Shown piece by piece: positions 36,160 to 45,074 of a stretch of 64,000 nucleotides of DNA. The DNA is from Calliopum simillimum (taxonomy: Eukaryota > Arthropoda > Insecta > Diptera > Lauxaniidae). The stretch is taken from the NCBI GenBank assembly GCA_951812925.1, contig OX638370.1, forward strand, positions 119,550,897-119,614,896, given 5' to 3'. The notes under the pieces are model-generated. The model was not told where the DNA came from. It searched no databases and saw nothing but the letters and a program-made list of their open reading frames with translations. The position numbers were made by a program, and so were the translations under genes. Each line of letters starts with the position of its first letter. Within the stretch, counting starts at the first letter, position 1.

Positions 36160-37637
36160 ACAGACGGACATGGCTATATCGACTCAGGAGGCGACGCTGA
36201 TCAAGAATATATATACTTTTCCATACCTGCCACGCTTCCTTCTCTGCGTTACAAACGGAAGGACAAAGTGAATATACCCTGGGTGTAGGGTATAAAAATT
36301 AGTTTCAGAATTTTAGCGAATTTATCACTAAACGACACATGAACCCCATTTTGACCTCCATAAGACCTTGAAATCTTTTTTCGCAGACGTTCTGGAAAAA
36401 AGGACCCCAGATTTAGATTCAGGACGCCAAAGTCCCAAAGTCCCTAGGAAACACATAGGCTGGTCAAAACGCCATGACATTTTTTTTTTTTTTGTAAACC
36501 TGTGTTATTTGTAATGTAGTGTTATAAGTATTTGTTTTAAATATTCGGTAATTTGCCGTAAATACTTTACAAAATCTTTCCGAAAGCCAAGCATTTTGTT
36601 TTTATTAGAAAGTGGTGAAAAAGCGGTACATAATGATTTCTGAACCATCCGCGATCCATTCTGTTGCTTATTTCTGATTTTATAACTACTTTTATGTATC
36701 GTACATTTTTGAATGACATGGTACTGCACGATGAAAATTAGAATTAGAAAATAGTTGGGATCCAGTTGCCAAATGTCACCGCAGTCTATGAGACCTATTG
36801 TGTTTACCCTGATAAGACTTGATTAGAAGTCAGTCCATAGGTGAATGGCATTAATGAATGTCGGTATGTCCCTTGGGGTTAAGGCGGCCACCTCTGAAGT
36901 AGAGGAGTACGCGATAGAAAAGTTACCAAGTCTGTGTCTTCGTAGACTAACACAATGACATAAAATATGTTCTGCTGTTTCCTCTTCTTCATAACAGAAT
37001 CTACAGAACTCATCCTGGACTAAACCCATGCTTGAGAGGTGCTTTCTTACTGCGCAATGAGAATGTTTCTAGTAATATTCCATTCTAATAAACCTTAAAC
37101 CATCCACTATCAAACAGTTTTCTTTTTTGGGTTGGCAGCAATTTGCCACACAAATGACGGCAAACTCAAATCTTGCATGAACTATGTCGTACGTTTTTGT
37201 ACTACGTGTCACCACAGGTAGTATGAGGTGGCATACCCAAACGTAACATATAATAATAATAATCAAGCCTCATGTTTGTTAGCCTTCTCCCTCTGTTTCA
37301 ACAATGGTGTAAAGAGAGAGTTGTGGAAGCAAATGATAATGTTTTTCTTAATATGTTTGATATTTTTTCAGCTTACCGCTGATCGCGTGCAGCCAGTGCC
37401 ACATTAATTTTTCCGATTGTTTCCCTTATAATTGCCACATTTTTAAGTATGGCAGCTTCATTAGTACTTGCTGATGTAATCTGAAAGGAATAACAATTTT
37501 AAAAGCATTTGACTTTGAAGTATTTTTATTATTTCCAATTGTCTTACTTTATTGTTTAGAGCATCACAACATTTCGATACACGTTGTGCCGAAATTAATT
37601 GTAAAATGGTAATAAAAGTTGCAACTGCAATAAACAT
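30483..37637 (-). CDS. Secreted fibrinogen-related protein (FREP), four exons
   Basis: Exons on the minus strand: 37637-37548, 37480-37377, 31341-30700, 30618-30483. All junctions are GT-AG and the phases join without a shift, giving 323 residues. Exon 1 starts at ATG 37637 with a signal peptide (MFIAVATFITILQLISA). Exon 2 is a short helical, probably coiled-coil segment (ILKNVAIIRETIGKINVAL). Exons 3-4 form a fibrinogen C-terminal domain from about residue 99: YCEKTDVDGNWMIVLRR, GSENFYRDWKNYKNGFGDL, FFIGLDKLHELTQ, the calcium-site KDMDNDSHKTKNCA, WWFSKC and HLNGHYY, ending SLKYAHMAIRPIE. Family knowledge: such proteins are extracellular and often bind glycans, acting in clotting-like or immune recognition; the ligand here is unknown. 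Intron 2 (6035 nt) is full of transposons. Two broken copies lie at 17.8-19.0 kb. Confidence 0.9.
31385..32112. other. FREP intron 2, 5'-distal part without recognised feature
   Basis: AT-rich intronic DNA. A minus-strand frame at 31640-31861 (73 codons) has no recognised motif. No exon-like sequence was seen between 31342 and the transposon at 32116. Confidence 0.5.
32220..33200. mobile_element. Foldback element, TAGCCCAGG family, copy A
   Basis: Starts TAGCCCAGGAAAATAAGAC at 32220. Arms of about 320 bp (32583-32900 and 32915-33200) are inverted copies, including CTATGTGTACACATA-type palindromes near the centre and TTGTAGATCTTGTAATTTTC. The same family, with the same starting phrase and CTCAAAGGTCGCTAAAA, is found at 47317-49490. 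It is non-coding. Confidence 0.8.
33201..33745 (-). pseudogene. Mariner-like transposase with internal deletions
   Basis: On the minus strand it reads MVVYTLEQR (near 33690), then directly WVCDRLAEDTDFAKKIIFSD and EAHFDLGGYV. A one-base insertion leads to NCHIWGTENPHAYIEKPLHP, then VTVWCGFWSRGIIGPVFF and YRAMLNEFLF. It then jumps to the C-terminal VLKNWTDRVGYCMASRGSHL. The first catalytic Asp (FSDEAHF) is present; the segment with the second and third catalytic residues is missing. The order and motifs are those of a widespread insect Tc1/mariner family. Non-autonomous remnant. Confidence 0.8.
33838..34040. repeat. Small hairpin flanked by GGCAGTGGCAGT direct repeats
   Basis: AAGTGAAGTCA...GGGCACGTAGG...CTTCGAG at 33886-33930 is mirrored by CTCGAAG...CCTACGTGCCC...TGACTTCAC at 33930-33985. 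On both sides lie similar direct repeats (GCAGTGGCAGT..CAGCTGTTT). This looks like a small palindromic MITE with duplicated flanks. Confidence 0.5.
34126..34742. mobile_element. PIF/Harbinger-type element with CCCGACAAC arrays and TAA target duplication
   Basis: The ends begin GGGGCCATTCA (left) and inverted GGGGCCGTTCC (right), flanked by TAA at 34123-34125 and 34743-34745. A TAA/TTA 3-bp duplication and GGG-start ends fit PIF/Harbinger. Inside each end is an array of ~15-bp units, CCCGACAACATTTT-like: about 6 on the left (34190-34270) and about 9 inverted on the right (34545-34690). The core (34330-34530), on the minus strand, has an open stretch with PIKEIILAELSLGRAVKAAH, which I do not recognise. 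Confidence 0.8.
34746..35459. other. FREP intron 2, middle part without recognised feature
   Basis: AT-rich intronic DNA. CACTGCCACTGCCGC near 34818 repeats the flank of the 33838-34040 hairpin. The stretch 35040-35440 reads like a foldback arm (ATCTCGAGAACGG phrases) but its partner was not found. Confidence 0.4.
35460..36504. mobile_element. Foldback element copy 2, ACAGGTTTAC ends, interrupted by a DINE-1-like repeat
   Basis: ACAGGTTTAC at 35461 and its inverse ending at 36503 bound arms of ~340 bp (left) and ~200 bp (right), nearly the same as the arms of the element at 27518-30268. A DINE-1-like repeat occupies the loop or arm junction (35806-36297). Non-coding; in intron 2 of the FREP gene. 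Confidence 0.8.
35806..36297 (+). mobile_element. DINE-1/mini-me-like repeat, copy 2
   Basis: Shares with copy 1 the GGGAGGTGCCACGCCCTC start, GGTAGGCGTGTCCGTTTACC, a CAGC microsatellite (36105-36160, about 13 units), CAGACGGACATGGCTATATC, CTGATCAAGAATATATATAC and the end GGGTGTAGGGTATAAAAA. It has fewer internal ~150-bp units than copy 1. Confidence 0.7.
36785..37070 (-). pseudogene. C-terminal tail of a LINE pol protein, in FREP intron 2
   Basis: On the minus strand the frame reads HSHCAVRKHLSSMGL, then DEFCRFCYEEEETAEHILCH, then CVSLRRHRLG. This is the HCxxRKHL..MGL...CRxC.EE.ETxEHxLCxC tail after RNase H in I/R1/Jockey-type LINEs. The zinc ligands are intact. The upstream RNase H was not found. 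It is a different copy from the tail at 21137. Confidence 0.7.
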
Positions 37638-37690
37638 CTTGGCTATTGGGCTGTAATGTTCTTACTAAATTTAATTTGATAAATGATTCG

Positions 37691-37698
37691 TTTATATA
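37691..37698 (-). promoter_or_regulatory. TATA box of the FREP gene
   Basis: TATATAAA on the minus strand, about 55 nt upstream of the ATG at 37637. This predicts a start site near 37668 and a leader of about 30 nt. Position and orientation fit; no transcript data. Confidence 0.6.
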
Positions 37699-37709
37699 TG
37701 ACTGTAGGA

Positions 37710-38297
37710 GGGTGGCATAGCATAATAACTCACTCAACTCATTTAACTCAGTCAAGTCATATAGGTTATGCTCTCTTTGGAATTGTTATTCACCTTGCCA
37801 TTTTGAATTCAACAGGCTGAAAACATATCGAGCCCTAACCGCAACAGTAGCGTATGCGACAAAAAGCTAATTTTACAGGAGAGAGTTTTACTAATTTTTT
37901 TTTTTTCAAACATGCTTGATTTTGTGCCTATTTCACTAATTTACGGCGCATACGATATTATCGCAGTCACTCTTGGCGAAGATTGAACTTGAAATGTTTC
38001 GCATATGTTTTTTTAAAATACATTGTTTTGTCTTTGAAGAACACATTTATTTCATTTATTTAATGCACAGAAAGAAATTTGTAACAATTTGAACGGTAGA
38101 AATTGTACCAACCCACAAAAACGGTCAGATTGACCGTATACAGTAATATTGTAATATTGTAATACATGTAATATTGTTAATTCACAGTACTATTTAGTAT
38201 TAAACTCGTACAAAATATCACACACACACCTCGTTTGAACTTGGTTTTACTCCGATGTCGTCCCACTCCAGGTTTTTTTATACAAGGTTATTAACAG
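37710..38297. other. FREP upstream region up to the BEL insertion
   Basis: Upstream flank of the FREP gene, partly duplicated at 19000-19275. Alternating ATATTGTAAT phrases occur at 38145-38180. The BEL element begins at 38298, so its 3' LTR (in the BEL sense) points toward the FREP promoter, in the same transcriptional direction. Confidence 0.55.
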
Positions 38298-38658
38298 TGA
38301 TGAGTCGAAGACTGCGATAGCGAGAAAAGATATCTCCAAATTAAGCAATGCAAAATAAATAAAGTAAAAAACCAAATTTTGTGTAAGTTTAAAATTAAAG
38401 ATTATTTTATTGAGGATTCTGAATTCTTACGTGTGGTTAGATCAAGTTCCAATTCCAAGAGAGAGAGGAAGTGAAAATTATAAAAGATGATTGATTACAA
38501 CCTTTCGTCAGAATTATATTTAATGCCTAATTCTAAATCGCATAGGTTGGTAGACATTCGTTACCATATAGCAGCAATACATATCATTATGGGTATGTTA
38601 TTACAGTGCTTTTAAAACTTAAAAACTATTAACTATTAAGTGGCTTTTGACCTAAACA
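38298..38658 (-). repeat. BEL 3' LTR
   Basis: 361 bp; in the element's sense it begins TGTTTAGGTC and ends CATCA. It appears identical to 46792-47152. Immediately outside it in the element (38659 onward) is a short purine-rich stretch, read in sense as AAGGTGGCCGGCAA, that could be the polypurine tract. Confidence 0.95.
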
Positions 38659-38946
38659 TTGCCGGCCACCTTGCAGTATATAAGTATCTGCAACAAAAAA
38701 ATTAACTAAAAGTATGTGTATATATGTAAATTCAAACTAAAATCTACTATATAAAAAAAGTAAGGAAGCGTAATTTGATATTTCAAGTACTTTTTAATGA
38801 GCATATTTCGATTTTTGATATTTAAATTTCAAATGCATGGTTAATTAAATTCAAGCTTAAAAGTATAAAAATTCAGATTTAAATTTTTCTTGGTGTCATG
38901 AGGGACACTCGGGTCATTAGGGACCCCATTACAAAAACGAAGTGCC

Positions 38947-39723
38947 TTAAAGGACACATGGGCCAGAAAGGACCCAACCAAAAAGCGTATTTTGGGCTAA
39001 AGGTAACCCCGGATTTGTTATCATTTCAGACCGTACAATCTTATGATAGATGTTGGCACCTAAAATGACAGCAACGGCTGACGAAGTATAAAAATTCGGA
39101 TCAGCCAACATCATGTTCGAAAATTTTTCCTTCATGGCTCCATTTGCGTGCTTTGACGGGGTTTTAAAGTTGAAGTTATGATCAACGCGCGCATGCAAAT
39201 TAAGACGCACGGTTGGATCGTGGCACGATGTAACTAGTACCTCACACATTGTTTTATCTCCAACCTTCGTTGTTGGTATATTCGTACTTTTAACAAATGC
39301 AGCACAAATTTTGCTAATTTCGCAGCATGGATCCAAGAGAGCGCGTGCTAAAAATGTCGAATTGCATATGCGCAACTTAACCACGGCCGTAGGCAGGAGC
39401 GCCATAGGTTGGTTAATGGTTGAAATCGTAGGTTGTTGCTTCGATGTATGTACGCTCAAAGGATCCTTCAACCTTGAATTCATGTGTATCAGACTATTGT
39501 GTCTGTGGCTGCAATACGAGCAAAACGATTGGCTTTTGCAATTTTTTGATTGATGCGAATGTGCGAGGCATCTGGAGCAATATTTATGAATCAGAATGGT
39601 TCTTAAACGTTTTTCGCAATTCATCGCAAGGAATTTATGACAAAACCTCAACGGATGCTTTTTGTTGCAAACCCTGCACGAAAATGGGCCACTGCCGCGT
39701 TTCTTAGATACGGACGATTCCAT
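38947..39723 (-). CDS. Second BEL ORF: zinc-knuckle plus protease-like protein with altered active site
   Basis: A 258-residue frame between the pol stop and the 3' LTR, the usual env position. The first part has zinc-knuckle-like cysteines (CRVCNKKHPLRFCHKF, then CSRCLAHSHQSKNC, then CSYCSHRHNSLIH). The second part resembles the retropepsin-like domain that follows the knuckles in the main polyprotein, ending LAQNTLFGWVLSG (main copy: IAQETIFGWILTG). The active-site motif reads ALLDPCCE instead of ALIDSASE, so the D-S/T-G/A triplet is broken. I chose ATG 39723 because TTTTCCTTACTTTAG lies just upstream (AG at 39730-39729), a good splice acceptor. The frame also extends to an ATG at 39780. 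No membrane segment or env feature. Function unknown. Confidence 0.8.
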   Translation of the reverse strand: MESSVSKKRGSGPFSCRVCNKKHPLRFCHKFLAMNCEKRLRTILIHKYCSRCLAHSHQSKNCKSQSFCSYCSHRHNSLIHMNSRLKDPLSVHTSKQQPTISTINQPMALLPTAVVKLRICNSTFLARALLDPCCEISKICAAFVKSTNIPTTKVGDKTMCEVLVTSCHDPTVRLNLHARVDHNFNFKTPSKHANGAMKEKFSNMMLADPNFYTSSAVAVILGANIYHKIVRSEMITNPGLPLAQNTLFGWVLSGPCVL

Positions 39724-39818
39724 AGTTTCTAAAGTAAGGAAAAAAAAAGGAAAATAAACGAACGAAGTAAAACTGTACATAGAAGAAAGAGTAGGGATTG
39801 AAAGACAATTTTTATGTT

Positions 39819-42800
39819 TTAATTCGGGAGTACAATCAATTTGACAAGAGGACGAGTTATTATACCCTTTTGCGTTTTTATGTCAGCGACGCGTACTCTT
39901 TTATCATTCCCTTGATAGACTTTTATAATTCTACCTAAACGCCACTCGGTTGAAGGCAAATTTTCTTGTCGTACGACGACCAGATCATCAACAGCAATGT
40001 CTCTGGTAGGGTACTTCCATTTGTATCTTTTGTGCAACTCCTTTAGATACTCTTCTTTCCATCTAAGACTGAGATTTTGTGCAAAAGCTTTAAGTCTTTG
40101 CCATCGATTTATAAGGCTTAAAGGATTTTCCTCTATGCTGGGCTCAGCAGGTACCAGCAATGGGGAACCAATTAAAAAGTGTCCTGGAGTAAGTGCAATG
40201 GGCTCTGCAGCGTTACTGGACATAGGGCTTAGAGGTCTTGAATTAAGACAAGCTTCAATGCGACATAACAGTGTCGTTAATTCTTCGTAGGTGTACTTGT
40301 GGCTTGCAGCCATTTTACGGAACAGAATTTTAAAGCTTTTAACCCCAGCTTCCCACAAACCACCCATATGTGGTGCCCCAGCAGGAATAAAATTCCAATC
40401 AACATTTTGATTACTGTATGTAGAACATACCCTTTCCTGAGAAGAATTGATGAATTTTTTAAATTCTTCTTTGATTTGTTTTGAGGAGCTAACGAAATTT
40501 GTGCCATTATCTGAAAACATTTTACGAGGACAGCCTCTTCTTGAAGCAAATCTGGCAAATGCTGCAAGGAAAGTGTTTGCCGACAAATCACTTGTCGCTT
40601 CCAAATGAATGGCTTTTGTTGAAAAACAAACGAAGACACAAACATAGCCTTTCGTTAAACGACATGCACGGCCAACATAACTTTTGACCTCTATGGGACC
40701 TGCAAAATCGACACCTGTGACCTCGAAAGGCCGAGAAAGAACAGAACGCTCTGAAGGAAGCGCAGCCATTAATTGAGTTTGCTGCTTTTTCTTTGCCAAG
40801 ACGCATATTTTGCATCTGTTAATAATTGACTTGATTAGGTTTTTGGCCTTAGGTATCCAATATTGGTGTCGGATCAAACGTAGAACTAGTTGATTGCCCC
40901 CGTGCAATGAATTTTCATGAATGTGTTTTGTAAGCAGATGAGAATATCTGCAGTCATACGGCAATAAAATTGGATATTTTTCATTAAAAGACAAACTTGG
41001 CGAATTTGCCAATCGACCATTTACTCTTAAGATACCTTTTGTATCTAAATAAGGGTTAAGACTTAGCAGGCTACTTTTTGATGCAAGAGGTAAGCTATCC
41101 AAAAGATTTCTATAATCGTCTGAGAAATAATATTTTTGAGAAAGCATTATTAAACGATTTCTGACATTTGCAATTTCACTACCAGAAATTAATGGACTCA
41201 TGAAACTTTGTTGTTGATTTTTAGCTCCCTTATGCGAATGATAGAAAAAACGAAAAATATATGCTATTACTTTAAAGGCACGCGTAAGCGATGAAAATCT
41301 ATCTAATATATCTTCATACTGGCTCGAAAAAGTTGTATGAGCTCTTACAACCTTGGCTTCCAAAGTTGTTTCTTCAATGAAATCCTGCGCAATTGGCCAA
41401 AGTGATCTTTCTGATTTTAACCAATTTGGCCCATACCACCACAAATCACTCGTTCGCAAATCTTGTGGAGTGGTGCCCCTACTCCCTAAATCAGCAGGAT
41501 TTTCTGATGTATCAACGTGATACCAACTTCGAAACTTAGCTTCTTGGATTTTTGCGACACGATTTGCCACGAAACAAGTCCAAGAACATGGTGGTTTCAA
41601 TAACCACGATAAAACAATCGTAGAATCGGTCCAACAAAATACTTCATCTACTTTAATGTTGATTTCTGCTAAGAGAGAATTTAGCATATCAGTCACCAAA
41701 ACTGCACCACAAAGTTCTAGGCGTGGCAATGAAATGGTTTTTACCGGCGCTACTTTTGTTTTGGCCATTAATAAATGAGAAAAGATCTTCGAACTAGTTT
41801 CTATGCGAACATAAATGGCCCCGGCGTATGCTTTTTCCGAGGCGTCAGAAAAAGCATGAATTTGTACCTTAGCTTGTTCAGTATATTGAACCCACCTGGG
41901 AATATGAATATCATTAATACCACTATAGGTACTGATAAAATTCTTCCATTTCGAAAGTGTTGCAGGACATAAATGTTCATCCCACTGGGTATGATCTAGC
42001 CAGATCTGTTGCATTATTATTTTTGCAACTACAACAACGGGAGCCAGCCACCCTGCTGGATCAAACAATTTTGCCGTTGCGGATAATACTTCCCTTTTCG
42101 TAAAACGCTCTTTATTACACAAAGGCTCAGCAATAAAATAAAAATGATCATGTCGTGCATTCCATCGTATTCCTAGTGCCTTCGCATGGCTAGAATCATC
42201 GAAGTCTAAAAAATCCGTTTCGAGTAGATGCTCTTGTGGAAGATTTTCAAGAATATTTTTGTCGTTTGATGTCCATTTCCTAAGGTCAAATCCCGCTGAA
42301 CTAAGAGCTTGAATCAGTTCATCTCTTGCATTTACCGCAGTAATTACATCATGGGCGCCTGCCAGCACATCATCGACATACATACACTTCCGTAGTATGT
42401 AAGCAGCTAAAGGAAAATTTTCCTGACTATCTTGAGCAAGTTGTAACAGTGTACGTATTGCTAGGTAAGGAGCACAATTAACCCCAAACGTGACAGTTTT
42501 CAACTGATAATCGGAGATTTCCTCGCCAGGAGAATCTCTAAACAAGATTCTTTGAAAAGGACAATGCGAAGGTTCAACGAGAATTTGCCTATACATCTTT
42601 TGAATGTCACTATTAAAGACGTATCTAAACATTCGCCAGCGTAAAAGCAGTAGCATAAGATCAGCTTGTAAAATAGGTCCTACATAAAGAACGTCATTCA
42701 GGCTGTTACCATTGGAAGTGGCACTAGTTGCATTAAAAACAACTCGAAGCTTAGTAGTGCGTCTATCGGGTTTGATCACGGCGTGATGCGGAAGATAGCA

Positions 42801-45074
42801 ATGCGAAGGGAAACAAGAAAACTTTGGAGAATTTACTTTTTCCATATGATCCAAGAGGAGGTATTCCTTAACAACGTTGTCGTAAGAATCTTTTAAAGAA
42901 GGATTTTTTAAAAGCGATGCTTCATTGCGAAGAAATTGTTTGTGAGCAATGTGACGAGAAGAACCTAGTTTAAGTTCGGATAAAAAATTTGCCTTAAATG
43001 GAAGCGAAACAATGTATTTTCCCTCATTATTCCTTCTTGTTGTTTTGATGAAAATGTCCTCACAAATCTGATCATCAGGAGAAATGAACGCTTTTTGAGG
43101 TACTTCCTCAATTTCCCAAAAGCGTTGCATTTGCTTATCAAGTGACATCTCGTTGGAAAATTCTACATGCGTTGTAAAGCAAGAAACCTGTTGAGCGGAT
43201 ATCGAACCAGTGAGTATCCAACCGAAAATTGTTTCCTGTGCGATAAGAGAACCGAAAATGTTGCGTTTAACACCCTCTAACAGAACAAAGGGGTAGAGAT
43301 CCCCACCAATTAAAACATCAATGGGTTCACTTTTCAAAAAATTAAAGTCTGCTAACTGCAAGTTTGGTAAATGATATTCAATTGATGAATCGATGGAAGT
43401 AGAAGGTAAGTTACCTGTAATGTGAGGAAGCACTAGTGCTGTAGCCTCAATTCTAATATTTTCATCTAAAGAAGAGCCTAATACAAAAGAGCATAGTTGC
43501 GAAGGATTCGCGGAAATCTTTCCATTGACTCCAGAAATAGTTGCCTTAGCATGGCTTATTGGAAGCTTAAGGCACTTTCGAATGCGATCCGAGATAAACG
43601 AAGCTTCGGATGCTGAATCTATCAAAGCACGCGCCGAATACGTGACCCCAAGATGGCATATAAGGACTCTAGCCGTACCTAAAAGAATGTTGTTGCACGC
43701 CGTTGACCGTAGGTTCAGACCTTGCGCAGAAGATGAAGTGGACTGTAATGAGTTATGAAATGTTTGCGAAATATTTTTTGTTGGATTCTGCAAGCCTGAG
43801 CTGGAAGGAATATCGTCTGATGGTCGGGGTAGTATTTTCGAAGAATTTTCTGTACTTATATGCAGAAGCGTATGGTGTCGCTTTTTGCATACAGTACAAT
43901 TATAAGTACTATGACATTCCTTCACCGAATGATTCCTTGTCAAGCAGTTTATGCAACAAGAATGTTTTTTCACTGTTGAAAATCTATCTGCAACAGTGAG
44001 ATTAAGGAACTTGGGACAAGTCCTTAAAGAGTGTTGCTGCTTAGAGCAAAGAACACAGGTAGTTGTCGATACATTAGCATGATACGTGTTAATTTTTTTA
44101 TGCTGCGGTTGAACAAAACTTAATTTTTTGTGTGGAGTTTTTGACGAAATTCCCTTAATGTCTGAAATGGACTCAAGTGTTTTATACCTTTCGGTTAAAA
44201 ACGTATCTAAAGCATCCCACTGTGGAATAACAGTCTTGTCAGTTAAACTTTGTTCCCACAAAGAAAGAGTAGTGTCAGGTAGCCTTTGACAACAATGGTA
44301 AATTAGGATGGGATCCCAATTTGAAGTGTTTATAGAGTACAACTGAAGGGCAGACAGACAATTATTGATACCTCTTTGGAGGTTCTTAAGAGCACTACTA
44401 TTTTCCGATTGTACCGGTTGTAAATCAAATAAAAGTTTCAATTGGCTGTTAACCAATATCCGTTTGTTTTCAAATGTTTCCTTTAGGTTTTGCCAAGCCA
44501 ATGCAAATCCTTCATTTGTCAAAGGAGATTTTCGAACTATTTCCTTTGCCTCTCCACTAGTTTTGTGTATCAGATGATATAACCGCTCAACGTTACTGAG
44601 TCGTGAATTTTTAATGTAGACTGCAGTAAACATATCCCGAAACGTTGGCCAAGACAGGTAATCTCCACGAAATACTTCAGTGTCACATGGAGGTAGCTTA
44701 AGATGATTTGCTTGTTGTTCACCAGCTTCGAGACTTGAATTATCGACTATAGGGATGCTAAGCGATTGCATTTTCTCGTTGATTTTTGAAAGGCAGGATA
44801 CATAAACCTTGAAAATTGAAGCGTATTTCGACTTTGCTATTTGGCAATCATCAGCTTCAGCAGAACTCCTTGTTTTCCTGGTGGACTCAAAAAATGTAAG
44901 ACAATCATCGTAAGATGATTTTGCTTGACCCCAAAGTACCTTCAGTTCATCTCTGAAAACTTCCAGAGTGAACTTAGTGTGTTCACCTGGTAATATACAG
45001 GAAAAGTTTATGTCAAATTCAAAGACCTGATCGGATTTCCGAATGAAAGTATCGAGTGCAGACATGGTTGCCAA
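39819..45074 (-). CDS. BEL/Pao gag-pol polyprotein, intact, 1751 aa
   Basis: Domains in order (approximate residues): gag capsid-like region 20-330 with LSWPTFRDMFTAVY; zinc knuckles 338-405 (CVLCSKQQHSLRTC, CCINCLTRNHSVKEC); aspartic protease near 480 (ALIDSASEASF); reverse transcriptase about 790-960 with YVDDVLAG near 898; RNase H about 1070-1200 (HAFSDASEKAYAGA, WTDSTIVLSWL); integrase HHCC zinc domain about 1390-1425; integrase core with VDFAGP, FSDNGTNF near 1520 and the Glu in GLWEAGVKS near 1578; and the conserved BEL C-terminal segment (LGRIIKVYQG) to the end. It copies element RNA into DNA and integrates it. The frame is uninterrupted and every catalytic motif is intact. Length and domain order are typical of BEL/Pao. 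Confidence 0.97.
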   Translation of the reverse strand: MATMSALDTFIRKSDQVFEFDINFSCILPGEHTKFTLEVFRDELKVLWGQAKSSYDDCLTFFESTRKTRSSAEADDCQIAKSKYASIFKVYVSCLSKINEKMQSLSIPIVDNSSLEAGEQQANHLKLPPCDTEVFRGDYLSWPTFRDMFTAVYIKNSRLSNVERLYHLIHKTSGEAKEIVRKSPLTNEGFALAWQNLKETFENKRILVNSQLKLLFDLQPVQSENSSALKNLQRGINNCLSALQLYSINTSNWDPILIYHCCQRLPDTTLSLWEQSLTDKTVIPQWDALDTFLTERYKTLESISDIKGISSKTPHKKLSFVQPQHKKINTYHANVSTTTCVLCSKQQHSLRTCPKFLNLTVADRFSTVKKHSCCINCLTRNHSVKECHSTYNCTVCKKRHHTLLHISTENSSKILPRPSDDIPSSSGLQNPTKNISQTFHNSLQSTSSSAQGLNLRSTACNNILLGTARVLICHLGVTYSARALIDSASEASFISDRIRKCLKLPISHAKATISGVNGKISANPSQLCSFVLGSSLDENIRIEATALVLPHITGNLPSTSIDSSIEYHLPNLQLADFNFLKSEPIDVLIGGDLYPFVLLEGVKRNIFGSLIAQETIFGWILTGSISAQQVSCFTTHVEFSNEMSLDKQMQRFWEIEEVPQKAFISPDDQICEDIFIKTTRRNNEGKYIVSLPFKANFLSELKLGSSRHIAHKQFLRNEASLLKNPSLKDSYDNVVKEYLLLDHMEKVNSPKFSCFPSHCYLPHHAVIKPDRRTTKLRVVFNATSATSNGNSLNDVLYVGPILQADLMLLLLRWRMFRYVFNSDIQKMYRQILVEPSHCPFQRILFRDSPGEEISDYQLKTVTFGVNCAPYLAIRTLLQLAQDSQENFPLAAYILRKCMYVDDVLAGAHDVITAVNARDELIQALSSAGFDLRKWTSNDKNILENLPQEHLLETDFLDFDDSSHAKALGIRWNARHDHFYFIAEPLCNKERFTKREVLSATAKLFDPAGWLAPVVVVAKIIMQQIWLDHTQWDEHLCPATLSKWKNFISTYSGINDIHIPRWVQYTEQAKVQIHAFSDASEKAYAGAIYVRIETSSKIFSHLLMAKTKVAPVKTISLPRLELCGAVLVTDMLNSLLAEINIKVDEVFCWTDSTIVLSWLLKPPCSWTCFVANRVAKIQEAKFRSWYHVDTSENPADLGSRGTTPQDLRTSDLWWYGPNWLKSERSLWPIAQDFIEETTLEAKVVRAHTTFSSQYEDILDRFSSLTRAFKVIAYIFRFFYHSHKGAKNQQQSFMSPLISGSEIANVRNRLIMLSQKYYFSDDYRNLLDSLPLASKSSLLSLNPYLDTKGILRVNGRLANSPSLSFNEKYPILLPYDCRYSHLLTKHIHENSLHGGNQLVLRLIRHQYWIPKAKNLIKSIINRCKICVLAKKKQQTQLMAALPSERSVLSRPFEVTGVDFAGPIEVKSYVGRACRLTKGYVCVFVCFSTKAIHLEATSDLSANTFLAAFARFASRRGCPRKMFSDNGTNFVSSSKQIKEEFKKFINSSQERVCSTYSNQNVDWNFIPAGAPHMGGLWEAGVKSFKILFRKMAASHKYTYEELTTLLCRIEACLNSRPLSPMSSNAAEPIALTPGHFLIGSPLLVPAEPSIEENPLSLINRWQRLKAFAQNLSLRWKEEYLKELHKRYKWKYPTRDIAVDDLVVVRQENLPSTEWRLGRIIKVYQGNDKRVRVADIKTQKGIITRPLVKLIVLPN

